Assembly (NCBI GenBank): GCA_026770615.1 | Contig: MU631312.1 | Location: forward strand, 57,905-68,253 | From: Pavlovales sp. CCMP2436 | Lineage: Eukaryota; Haptophyta; Pavlovophyceae; Pavlovales | Length of the DNA stretch: 10,349 nucleotides | Direction of reading: 5' to 3' | In this document: positions 1-7,319 of the stretch, one piece after another | How positions within the stretch are numbered: the first letter of the stretch is position 1 | Layout: every line of letters begins with the position of its first letter | Position numbers and translations under genes: made by a program | The notes under the pieces: model-generated | What the model was told of the DNA's origin: nothing | Databases searched by the model: none | The model's input: the letters and a program-made list of their open reading frames with translations, nothing else

Positions 1-17
1 CACTGCATCCAATATTA

Positions 18-71
18 ATGTCATGCCCGACCACCTTCGGGCTGCAAGTCGGGGGGCGTAAAAAGAACATT
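18..71 (+). repeat. 54-bp direct repeat, copy 1
   Basis: This stretch recurs in the same orientation at 5747-5799. The first 37 bases match at 32 positions, with an unbroken core CTGCAAGTCGGGG, and the similarity fades after an A-rich tail. Both copies start with ATG and share the reading frame MS-x-P-x-x-FGLQVG. The differences do not favour third codon positions, so the match does not prove coding. The copies may be fragments of the same mobile-element family. No terminal TG/CA or target duplication was seen that would make them LTRs. Confidence 0.75.
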
Positions 72-152
72 CAATTTAAAAAGCAAGCGCCTGTGCCTGC
101 ACCGGCTCGCGACGCCCCCCGTTGCCCAAGAGGTACGCAGTTAGTTAGTTAA
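18..152 (+). pseudogene. 44-codon ORF starting in repeat copy 1, possible ORF fragment
   Basis: An open frame runs from ATG at 18 to TAA at 150-152, and the frame is also open upstream to the window edge, so it may be the end of a longer ORF. It begins with MSCPTTFGLQVG, close to MSYPYSFGLQVG at the start of the decayed ORF at 5747. The later part is basic, then Pro/Ala/Arg-rich, and does not resemble the downstream part of the 5747 copy. I read it as a broken relative of that ORF rather than an intact gene. A chance ORF over a non-coding repeat is equally possible. Confidence 0.25.
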
Positions 153-731
153 TTAGTATGACCCTTCAACACACCCGCAAACGCCCTAGGCGTTGAGGGA
201 GGTGGCTTTCATGTTATTTGCAGTGGGAGGGGGCCTCGGCGCAAACCCCTACGGTGGATCGCCATACTGCAAAGGAAAGGATTCCTGGTTAGGACGTCTG
301 TCCCCGAAAGACGGTCTCCCAGACGTGAGTCCAGGACCACTCCCCGAGCACACAGATACCGCCCCCTCCTGAGCCTGGTTACTCAGAAAGCCTGCGGGGC
401 CAAACCGACTTAACCAAAGGGGGCCCAATGAGGCCAAAGGCGTAGAGCACGCAGAGAATTGAACTCGAGGGACCTCCGCCCAATAGGTGGGGGTCCTATC
501 TAAACCATACAGTATCAGGCTAGAAAGCGCGCTTGACCGCGTTAAAAAAAAGAGTTTTGAAAATCCGGCGAGGAAGTGTCAAGCAGGCATATAAGGCCCC
601 ATCTAACGGGCAGGCGACCGCGTTCAAAACAAGGTGTAACTGCCCAAGATTCTCTCGGACGTCCCGGTGGGGCCGTCCTGGATTGATTCTGCGGGACCTC
701 GTGGATATATACAAACTGCGTTGGAAACATG
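153..731. other. gene-free stretch
   Basis: No convincing coding frame is seen on either strand. It contains a short TTAG run (140-157) and a tRNA-like but non-canonical fold on the minus strand (about 446-536). The rest is mixed sequence without clear repeats. Confidence 0.5.
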
Positions 732-924
732 CAGTTCAAAAATAACCATAGGTACCAAACGTAATAAAGCAAACCAGTTTGGAAACACTCAGTTCAAAGA
801 AACAATCCAGTTTCGAAGCACTCAGTTCAAAAATAACCATATGCCCCCATATGTAAAAAGCAACCCAGTTTGGAAAGTCTCAATTCAAAAATAACCAAAA
901 GCCATATGTATGTAAAGAGTTTGC
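732..924 (+). repeat. A-rich tandem repeat, about 58-bp unit
   Basis: Units begin with CAGTTCAAAAATAACCATA or variants at 732, 790, 823 and 881. The spacing is 58, 33 and 58 bases; the second unit lacks about 25 internal bases. Each full unit ends with CCAGTTTGGAAA plus CACT or GTCT. The last unit drifts into unique sequence after about 915. No coding frame is maintained, because 58 and 33 are not both multiples of three. Confidence 0.85.
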
Positions 925-1100
925 AGATTTTGCGCGCAAATTTAACGAAACCCCCCACCTTCCCCCGTCATTTTCCAACCCGTCTCGCTCATACTGTAGC
1001 CACATCGAGTGGCCGCGGGCCCGGGCCCGGGCAAGGCGAGGAGGCGTCGTTGTGCGCTCGCGCTGGGACCTCCGGAAGCAGAAGACGCGCGTGCGCATGC

Positions 1101-1355
1101 TCATTCCGCTCGCTCCCTTCCACCCGTGGCCCGCCACCCGACCACGCGCAGCTCGACCAGCGCGTCGACCAGACGAATCGGCTCGAGCGACGCCACGCGC
1201 AGCTCGTTGCGCGGCTCGACGTGCGGCTCGACGCCGAGCAGCTCGACGGGCAGCTCAACGGGCAATTCGACGGGCAGCTCGACGGGCAGCTCGACCAGCG
1301 TGTCGGCGGCGGTGCGTTGCCCGTCGAGATCCGCCGAAAATCTCAGTGATTCCAT
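1101..1355 (-). CDS. possible small ORF with ELPV repeats (hypothetical)
   Basis: An 84-codon frame on the minus strand starts with ATG at 1355, in a favourable context (G at -3, G at +4), and ends at 1101. The N-terminus MESLRFSADLDGQ is followed by four tandem VELP tetrapeptides encoded by the 12-bp minisatellite, and then an acidic/hydrophobic segment ending GWRATGGRERAE. I recognise no family. The same bases are open in several frames because of GC richness, so this may be a by-product of the repeat. No poly(A) signal is seen close downstream on this strand. It is listed only because the start context and the non-repeat flanks look protein-like. Confidence 0.22.
   Translation of the reverse strand: MESLRFSADLDGQRTAADTLVELPVELPVELPVELPVELLGVEPHVEPRNELRVASLEPIRLVDALVELRVVGWRATGGRERAE
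1211..1309 (+). repeat. 12-bp minisatellite, consensus GCAGCTCGACGG
   Basis: Six consecutive 12-base units run from 1238 to 1309; the first, fourth and fifth are nearly identical and the last is degenerate. Two related units (GCGGCTCGACGT and GCGGCTCGACGC) precede them at 1211-1234, after a 3-base spacer. The 12-base period keeps all frames open and gives four-residue peptide repeats on both strands. Confidence 0.9.
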
Positions 1356-1504
1356 ATCGCACACACCCCCCCGCCGTCCATTTTGCAACTTCTTTTTTTG
1401 TAGCCCGAATAATAGTGATCGCGGTGGAAAATCCGTGAACCAGCTCCGGGCCGCAGGCTCCTCCACAACAGACCTAATGAGGTATAGTTTGTTGAGAAAT
1501 GAAA

Positions 1505-1519
1505 GTTTATTCAATAAAG
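1505..1519. promoter_or_regulatory. near-palindromic double poly(A) signal
   Basis: TTTATT (1506-1511, AATAAA on the minus strand) and AATAAA (1513-1518, + strand) lie back to back in GTTTATTCAATAAAG. This could serve transcripts ending here from either side, but no well-supported gene ends next to it. In A/T-rich sequence this can be chance. Confidence 0.3.
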
Positions 1520-1668
1520 AGGAGGATTATTGAGTCACCCTGTCCGGCCGGCTAGAGACCCCTTGTTGGGAATGTGACCGGGGGAAGGAGATAGCAGCCG
1601 CCCCCGTGAAAAGGGGCTGGTTCGGCGAGCTGCGCACACAGCGCACGTCATTCTCATTTCATACCTAA

Positions 1669-1965
1669 CCAATTCTAGTCATACACAGCGAGCTCACAGC
1701 TGCGACTCTCAGCCTCCGACTCAAATCCCTCCAAACACAGACGACACTTACCACCTCGTGGGACTGCCTCAACCTACTCAGGCATCTGTGGCGCTCAAAT
1801 CCCAAATGCAATGCAGGCACAAACACCGACACACAACCCCAACACCAAGGCGCAGACGAAAACGCCACGGCAAACCGACGGTCACAACTCCAGAGACTCG
1901 GCGAACTCCTCACACACAACACCCACGCTGCGCCGGCCAAACCCACCAAGGGTGGATCCGACTAG
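1669..1965 (+). pseudogene. ATG-less open stretch, possible exon or ORF remnant
   Basis: A frame is open from just after TAA (1666-1668) to TAG (1963-1965), 98 codons with no ATG. The translation is varied and protein-like. It includes SWDCLNLLRHLW in the middle, a Thr/Gln/Asn/Ala-rich linker, then RRSQLQRLGELLTHNTHAA and a Lys/Pro-rich tail. Its start overlaps a plausible splice acceptor (CTAAC at 1666-1670, then ...TACACAG about 20 bases later), so it could be a 3' exon. It could equally be a remnant of a gag-like ORF, like the one at 3035, with the same A/C-rich, T-poor coding strand. No family is recognised. Confidence 0.35.
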
Positions 1966-2868
1966 CTGTATGCGGATAAAACGGTCACTATTATTATCTT
2001 GAAAACTTGATCAGCCTATGACGCAGTGCATGTGACACTCAATGTCAGCGCTGACTGGACCGCTAGACAAGTGGTAGTGAAGGACAAATGTTGAACGACC
2101 TATGCCCATGCGCTTGGCCGCCAGCAATGTTGATGTACAGCACCACAGATTAAGACGGGAACTTTAAACGGGTCCGGTTTGTACAGGGGCTTGGAAACCT
2201 TAGGGGGCTTTTCGGTTACGGATAGGTCGGTAGGGAAGTGCCCAGACGGCTGCTCTGTCCGCCGCACGGGTTGGGGGGCTGCAGGGCGAGGAGAGTGAGG
2301 GGCTGCGCCCCGCCTACAATTATCCTAGAATCGGCGCCGATATCTAACTTTTCCCAAAATTGGTATCGGTGGAAGAGACTGCAGAGATGGGGGCTGCGTG
2401 AGAGGTGGGGGCTTGGGTGGCGGTTGGCTGCGACTTGCGCGTCGAGGGAAGAATGTGCCTGCGCCCCCGTCACCCTTCGTGGGTCTGCGCCCCCGCTTCC
2501 CACGAGGTCGGTGTGAGCGAGGGTCAAGACGTTGGCGTGAGGCTCGCACGGTCGGGGGCTGAGGGCGAGATGGTCGGGATTGTCAGGTTGCAGGTTGGCG
2601 GCATGCGTAAGTTGCGCCCCAAGCTCGCCCCTCGTGGGGCTGTGATCGAGATCCGCGGAGTCATCGTTGGGTAGTCGCGCCGGCGAACTGTTGGGGAAGT
2701 TGGGTTTATTTTTTTACCGCCTTTAAAAAGCGGTTGATTAAAAGTGATGAAGCCAGAACTATTTTCTGTATTGGGTGATTAAGCCGCTAGGTTGTTGTAA
2801 CAATTTTTTGTACTGGGCGCAATCATGTGGCAGTTGGGTGGCAGTTGGGTGAATTTTGAAGTAGTCAG
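1966..2868. other. gene-free stretch, GC-rich in the middle
   Basis: Short open frames exist (for example 2405-2674, +), but their translations are Gly/Arg/Val-rich and look like products of G-rich repeats rather than genes. Repeated words include CTGCGCCCCCG, present twice (near 2458 and 2485). A palindrome-like ACCGCCTTTAAAAAGCGGT lies at 2717-2735. Confidence 0.45.
2827..2848 (+). repeat. 11-bp tandem duplication
   Basis: GTGGCAGTTGG occurs twice head to tail. It lies in a T/G-rich stretch just before the A/C-rich decayed coding region. Confidence 0.8.
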
Positions 2869-3034
2869 TTGGGGATTAATTCTGGATACAATTATTTACA
2901 CCTAGACACAGCTTACCACCTGTTGTACTACGCGTGTGAGGGCTTACGAAACACCTTAATGAAAAACATCCAAAACACACTCGCAACTAGTGGACTCAAC
3001 AACTACGAAGCAGCAGAAGGCACAGGACACATAA

Positions 3035-4305
3035 TGGAGGACCTCCTCTTCTTTACAGGAATCAGCCTCCAACGGCCATGCGCAGCTGCTGCTCGCGCGC
3101 TTGAGCGCGCTGGCCCCGATCGCTGCCCAGCGTGGGAACACGACAAACAGCAACCAGCAGATCATCTCCCTAAACGCCCTTGCCCGGGCACACTACCGGA
3201 GATCCATCGGCACGCGCGGTGGCGCCCAAGCCAGCGCAGCCGACTAAGGCACGCAGCAGGCAATGGGCGACGCAGCGCTCAGACCAGCAAAACATTCAGA
3301 ACAGCCAGACGCCAGCTTGAATCCCTATCAGTCAATATAATCAAGACCAGTGGCATACACAAAGAAAGGACAATCGAAACTGTTAGAGGCCAGGTACACA
3401 GCCACTTCCTTACATTATCAGCGGAAGAATTCAAGAAGCGATCATTAGCGATAGTACCAGGAGGTAGACACGACATCAAGGCGGCATGGACAGAACAAAA
3501 AGCAAAAGGCACTCGAAATAACACAAGCACACGTCACAAACATAAGCGCAAGGACACCGAACAACTCGCCAGAAGGGGGAGCACGACCAAGCAGTGCAAA
3601 CGGAGGAGAACAGAACCAGAGCAACACATGAACACCGGACAACTCAAGAAAAGGAGGAGCGGGACCAAGCAGTGCAAACGGAGGAGAATAAATTCCAAAA
3701 TCCACACAGGTCACAACAGGAACTATAAAGCAAGGAGAAATAATTGCACTAAAGTCACAATTACAGCAAAAGCTAATGCGAAGAAAGCGACCACTTCTAC
3801 CCGAACTGGGACACCACAAACCAGGTATCCCAAATGAGAAGAAACCAAGGGCACAGCACAAGACACAAGCACAGTCAGAAACAGAGATACATGAAACATT
3901 GCAAGCCTTCTATGATCCAACGAATAGAGAAATGATGGTACAAGCAGGCTTTCGGCCACTAAGTCTACTCCCCGCAACGGACAACAAAAGCACTCCCACA
4001 GCACAACAAGAGCACCCGGAACACACGCAAACCCCGGTCAAACCGCCAATTGGACCCACAAACCCATCCAAGCGAAACACAAGCCAATTAGCAAAAGGGC
4101 CACCTTCTGAGGACAAACGCGAGAACAGCAAACAAAAAATGGACTTATGACAAACAAACACACAAACCAAAGGAGGGCAAGCGTCCCCCCCTAAAAAGGA
4201 GCACGGAAAACAAAAAGAAAAAAGACCACACGCAGAGCTGCTATGTAAAACAACAGCAGCAGGGACAACAGAAGCACGAGGGGGGGATCACAAGCAACAA
4301 TTACC
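3035..4305 (+). pseudogene. decayed gag-like ORF, left part (A/C-rich coding strand)
   Basis: Protein-like sequence runs through most of this block but changes frame and meets stops. One frame carries ESASNGHAQLLLARLSALAP and NNQQ-like polar sequence up to TAA at 3245, and on to TAA at 3338. A neighbouring frame (about 3321-3465, stops at 3384 and 3465) carries LPYIISGRIQEAIISD. The first frame then resumes at about 3485 and continues to 4148 and beyond, with stops at 3629, 3689 and 4148. This last part has a Ser/Gly/Asn-rich linker in tandem units, a short helical stretch IIALKSQLQQKLMRRKRP, a segment DPTNREMMVQAGF, and a long Pro/Thr/Lys/Gln-rich tail. Composition and layout resemble the gag-like first ORF of a retrotransposon, but no reverse transcriptase, integrase or zinc knuckle is visible, so the class is open. 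A longer open frame over 2869-3837 is a neighbouring-frame reading of the same block. The transposon at 4306 interrupts it. Confidence 0.5.
3552..3703 (+). repeat. 78-bp tandem duplication inside the decayed ORF
   Basis: Two imperfect units lie 78 bases apart. The best-conserved part, GACCAAGCAGTGCAAACGGA, starts at 3585 and again at 3663. Seventy-eight bases equal 26 codons, so the duplication kept the frame when it arose and repeats the peptide PSSANGGE in the presumed coding frame. Confidence 0.85.
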
Positions 4306-4318
4306 CCGGCTCTTAGAA
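4298..4318 (+). repeat. target-site copy and left inverted end of the 975-bp transposon
   Basis: CAATTACC (4298-4305) is followed by CCGGCTCTTAGAA (4306-4318). The same 13 bases occur inverted at 5268-5280, followed by TAATTACC. The two 8-base flanks differ only at their first base. Confidence 0.8.
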
Positions 4319-5280
4319 TCTGTTCCAGGGCCCCCGGTGGGCCCTCCGGGAGGGCCCCGCCAGAGGCGCTGCCGGAGGCCCCTTTGAAGATTTTTTTTTG
4401 GCCCTTTTAAAGCCGTTTTTTTGCCCTTTTAAGCACTTTTTCAGCGTAATCGCGTGAGCAAGGGGCTCACGCAGCAAAGAAGCGTCGCGTCTACGGGAGC
4501 AAATGTGAGCAACAAAGGCGCGCGTTACACCCTTGATGCCGGTCAAGGGCTATTCGACGTGCAAATGTGGCACGACTACGCTGGCTAAGCACATGAAGCG
4601 CCATGTCGAAGGGTGCGTCCAGCACAGGGGCCGCGTGCAGTCACGGGCGCAGGGCGCAGGTGACCCGTTCAGCTTCCAGGTTGCTGACGACATCGAGGAT
4701 GCCGACCTCACGATGAGGATATCGGCCGGCAGAAGTGTCCCCGATCAGATGCAGGCGGGTCCATCGCGAGCTTGGCGCGCTACGCGCCCGCCGTCGCGCA
4801 CGGCTGCTCACCGTTCACGCCGGCTGCAGGCGAGCTCGGCACGCTCGGAGCGCGTAGTACGACACCCACCGCGCTAAACGAACTGGACGGTTTCATCGCT
4901 TTTGGGGTGAGCAGCTCGACGCCCGCCACGCTGGGCCGGACATGAGTTATTATATTTCAGAAGTTTGTAACTAATAACAGGTTTTGGCCATAACTCTTGG
5001 CCAACAGCTCTGTTGGCTCTGCAAATGTTCACTAGGGCCGTGCGCTTTGTATAAGGCTGCAAACGCGCTTGGCAGTACGCGCGCGCGGCGCGTGTGCGCA
5101 CGCGCGCGTAGTTGATTATAAGTCACAATAAAGCACAAACGGCGTACGCGCGTGTCTCGCGCCAGTAACTCAACACACCGGGGGACCCCGGGGGGCCGCG
5201 GGGGGGCCTGGACCCCGGGGCCCGGGCCCCCGGCAGGCCCGCGGATATTCCCCGTACGTTACGCCTTTTCTAAGAGCCGG
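4306..5280 (+). mobile_element. 975-bp DNA transposon, hAT-like by target size
   Basis: The element has perfect 13-bp inverted ends (CCGGCTCTTAGAA and its complement) and 8-base flanking repeats with a single mismatch. Just inside both ends lie strongly GC-rich, partly palindromic stretches (about 4325-4382 and 5179-5242). Both outside flanks are the same A/C-rich type of sequence, which fits insertion into the decayed ORF. An 8-base target duplication is typical of hAT elements and also occurs in P, Merlin and Zisupton. The ends do not start with the usual hAT CAG, so the superfamily is uncertain. At 975 bp, with only a broken short ORF, it cannot encode a full transposase and is non-autonomous or a deletion derivative. 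A G/C-alternating stretch (5074-5110) and short T runs in the left part add no clear function. Confidence 0.75.
4536..4945 (+). pseudogene. frameshifted remnant of a zinc-finger transposase N-terminus
   Basis: ATG at 4536 opens a frame with a compact Cys/His cluster: C9 and C11, then H19 and H23, with a further C27 (pattern C-x-C-x7-H-x3-H-x3-C). An acidic segment DDIEDADLTMRIS follows. Near 4720-4760 the best protein-like reading moves to the next frame, which continues with SIASLARYAPAVAHG and LNELDGFIAFGVSSSTPA to TGA at 4943-4945. BED-type zinc fingers stand at the N-terminus of many hAT transposases, so this placement inside an element with an 8-base target copy is consistent. However, BED normally uses C-x2-C, and the match is only suggestive. 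No catalytic transposase domain is visible. Confidence 0.4.
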
Positions 5281-5288
5281 TAATTACC
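5268..5288 (+). repeat. right inverted end and target-site copy of the 975-bp transposon
   Basis: TTCTAAGAGCCGG (5268-5280) is the exact complement of the left end. TAATTACC (5281-5288) matches the left flank CAATTACC at seven of eight bases. Confidence 0.8.
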
Positions 5289-5498
5289 ACGCAAGCCCAA
5301 AACCTCAAAGAAGAAAACAACAAGACCAAAACCCTAAAAATAACTAACGTAAAAGTGACGCCTCCCATACCCCCAGCCCAAAACGGACAACACGATCAAG
5401 CACCAAAACACTAGAGCAAAACCCAGCAAAAGCACACAGAGCAAGGCATCCGCCCATCAGACAAAGCGGAGCCAAACCCTTCCCAAGAAAAGGGATAG
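5286..5498 (+). pseudogene. decayed gag-like ORF, part beyond the transposon insertion
   Basis: After the insertion the A/C-rich sequence resumes. One frame reads a polar peptide rich in Lys, Asn, Gln and Pro (NLKEENNKTKTLKITNVKV, then Pro-rich) to TAG at 5412, and on through a similar stretch to TAG at 5496-5498. Composition matches the tail of the block at 3035-4305. The frame does not join directly across the target site, which fits further decay. No domain is recognised. Confidence 0.35.
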
Positions 5499-5549
5499 GA
5501 TAGCCTACAGACAACAAGCCACGTGCTACGCTGCGCTTGCATTACAAGA

Positions 5550-5707
5550 GATCGCGGGCAATAAGAAACCGTCGTGTTAAGAAACTGAGCCTCTTTTTTT
5601 TTGCGTTGCTCGTATGTAACTTAAGATCATTTAAGCATTGTTTGTATGTAAATTGCTACGAAACTCAGCCCCAGTCTTAAAAAGCGCCGTTCTTATTGCC
5701 CGCGATC
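5550..5707. mobile_element. 158-bp MITE-like element with 18-bp inverted ends
   Basis: GATCGCGGGCAATAAGAA (5550-5567) is exactly complementary to TTCTTATTGCCCGCGATC (5690-5707). Similarity between the ends continues weakly inward. The inside has no ORF and contains a T run, two GAAACT-x-AGCC words and two TGTATGTAA-like words. Size and structure fit a miniature inverted-repeat transposon. TA lies near both outer ends, but at different distances, so I cannot define a target duplication. Confidence 0.65.
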
Positions 5708-5746
5708 CCCTATAGCGCATGAGACGATCGATGCGCTGACACTTCC

Positions 5747-5799
5747 ATGTCATACCCGTACTCCTTCGGACTGCAAGTCGGGGATGTTAAAAGAATATT
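5747..5799 (+). repeat. 54-bp direct repeat, copy 2
   Basis: This is the second copy of the sequence at 18-71, one base shorter in its A-rich tail, in the same orientation 5.7 kb away. Here it starts the decayed ORF that follows. Confidence 0.75.
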
Positions 5800-6653
5800 A
5801 TCAAAATAGGGTACCGGCTGGACCAACTGAAGTCGGGTTTCCAGGATTGACCACCCACTATCTATAGAAGAAGTAAAAACCCAAGCACTTAACATCCATA
5901 TTCGTAAAGCCTTAAGACCCCAGGAAACTCACCAGACTCACTCAAAAATATGCCATTCGCCTAAGGGACCGAACCGACCTCTAGAAGGATCAAAAGCCTC
6001 CCTGAGACCACCCATCGGGAAAAACTCATAGGCTACACAACTCACATATACGTCTGATACATGACAGGCACCACGAATTACAACACATACCGGGCGAGAA
6101 ACGAACTAAAGCTCCTCAACGTGACCGTCTACGAAGGTGGCCATAAACTCAGCACAAAATGCCCCTTCTGCATCACGAAAGGCCCGAATCCAGCAGACGG
6201 AACTGACTCGGATGATCGCACATATCATGAAGCATTGCCCAGCAACCACCGATCAACGCAACCAGCGACGGACCGCAATCGTGAAATAGCTCGGAGGCCT
6301 CGGTACCACCCCGGAACTACGCGCCATCGCCGACTCTGTGCTCGCTCAGCCACCCGGACGCGCACGCTGAGAGTGTCTCGATTCAGACCCAGGAGCTAGT
6401 CGAGGAATGCCTCAAACTGAACTCAAACTGGCAGTACAAGACGGCCTTCATACAGGGGGTCCTCCTAGCAGCCACCGAAGCTTTACTCGCTGAACGAACC
6501 CCCCAAACAAACGACCCCGCAAAAAAAAGGGCGCGACCATACCCACTAACACTTCAACAGGAGATGGAGCCGGAAGGAACACACTACCTGTCGATAACAC
6601 GCCAACTGAAGACAGAGCCGGAAGCAGCACAAATATGTTATGTTCTGTTATGA
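5747..6653 (+). pseudogene. decayed zinc-finger ORF of a probable mobile element
   Basis: Protein-like sequence continues for about 300 codons through three frames. From ATG 5747 one frame reads MSYPYSFGLQVGDVKRILSK and, after stops at 5807 and 5828, HPLSIEEVKTQALNIHIRKA, to TAG at 6029. A second frame from 6061 carries ELKLLNVTVYEGGHKLSTKC and CPFC (cysteines at 6160 and 6169). The first frame then resumes with RMIAHIMKHCP (histidines at 6221 and 6233), to stops at 6287 and 6368. The third frame follows from about 6363 with LVEECLKLNSNWQYKTAFIQ and a basic KKRARPYP patch, ending at TGA 6651-6653. CPFC plus H-x3-H-C makes a C2H2-like zinc finger that is visible only across a frame change, which argues for decay of a once intact gene. 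The basic patch could be a nuclear signal. The family is not identified. Confidence 0.5.
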
Positions 6654-6667
6654 TGCCACTTCTATCG

Positions 6668-6773
6668 CCTGGGGCGCAGTTTCTGCGTCCAGGTGGTCCC
6701 GGGTGTCAGCGTCTGAGCGTCACTCTGTTGAGTTTCGGCGTCACCTTGCGGTGATACCAAAGCGCCGACAGAG
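6668..6773 (+). other. two strong stem-loops after the decayed ORF
   Basis: The first stem pairs CCTGGG with TCCAGG and CGCAG with CTGCG around a TTT loop (6668-6693), with one bulged G. The second is compound: CTCTGT/ACAGAG outside, CGGCG/CGCCG next, and TCACC/GGTGA inside around TTGC (6723-6773). They begin 15 bases after the stop at 6653, where a 3' untranslated region of the old element would be. Similar 3' hairpins are used for RNA recognition in some retroelements; that role is inference here. Confidence 0.5.
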
Positions 6774-6807
6774 CTCCGAAGGTTTCGGGTTTGGTCGAAG
6801 ATAGGTT

Positions 6808-7319
6808 CAGAAGAAATGCTCTGACGTGTCCTGTGGGTGCGCTGACGTATCCCGCCCGATCTTATTCAGTTCGTATCCAAACAGGCTTCAAAATCGTATC
6901 CCAACCGAAACTCGTATTCACACGCGCCGTTCGGAATAACGTATCCAAAAAGTCTTCAAATCCGTATCTCAACCGAAAATCGTACCCACACTCGCAGATC
7001 GGAAAATCGTATCAGCAAACGCGCACTAACGTATATAGCGATAAAACGTACCCCACAGGTGCTCTCACGTACCCAGTATGTAGTGATCGAGGATCGTACC
7101 CACGACACGCCTAAAAATCGTATCCCAGAGACCAGGGCGCGGTTCACGCGGCCGAGCGCGAGCGCCATGCTCCGCATGCTGCGCGCCACCGGGAGCGGTG
7201 TGCTCGGCGCGGCGGTGCTTGTCCTCGCGCAGACGCGCGAGCCGACTTCGGCGATGCCCAGGCGTGACACCCCTCCGCCCGGCGTGGCGCCCCCCGCCCA
7301 GCGGCCGCGCAACGACGCG
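6808..7319 (+). repeat. left arm of the 2.4-kb inverted duplication
   Basis: The arm starts with CAGAAGAAATGCTCTGACG and matches the complement of 8752-9221 almost base for base. The left arm carries 27 bases (one iteron, 6981-7007 region) and 15 bases (five codons near 7230) that the right arm lacks. The identity ends abruptly on the outside: bases before 6808 do not match those beyond 9221. Confidence 0.9.
6846..7125 (+). repeat. CGTAYCC iteron array, left arm
   Basis: Thirteen copies of CGTAYCC or close variants start at 6846, 6872, 6895, 6913, 6940, 6963, 6981, 7008, 7030, 7047, 7068, 7095 and 7119. The spacing is not random: 27, 23 and 18 recur, so units at 6872, 6940 and 7008 are 68 bases apart and form a higher-order tandem repeat (each with a CAACCGAAA-like word, later units decayed). 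The array ends 42 bases before the gene's ATG at 7167. This suits multiple binding sites for one protein, either transposase or transcription factor. Confidence 0.85.

Noticed and set aside
446..536. tRNA-like fold on the minus strand, with a seven-base loop ACCCCCA (CCC anticodon) and a T-loop-like GAGTTCAATTCTC
   Set aside because: The position before the anticodon is C rather than T, the D-loop would need about 18 bases, and the acceptor stem fits only if the T-stem is shortened. It may be a tRNA-derived relic, but it is not a gene I can support.
870..1349. 159-codon open frame on the + strand
   Set aside because: It starts inside the A-rich tandem repeat and stays open through the minisatellite; the translation shows no consistent protein character.
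2405..2674. 89-codon open frame on the + strand
   Set aside because: It is Gly/Arg/Val-rich and lies in G-rich repeated words, with no domain or start context to support it.
18..5799. The two 54-bp repeats as LTRs of one retrotransposon
   Set aside because: The copies are too short, similarity is limited to one block, there is no TG/CA termini pair, and no primer-binding site or target duplication was found.
6846..7125. CRISPR-like regular repeats
   Set aside because: The motif is only seven bases, the spacing is 17-27, and the intervening sequence is itself repeated at 68 bases. This is an iteron array and not repeats with unique spacers.
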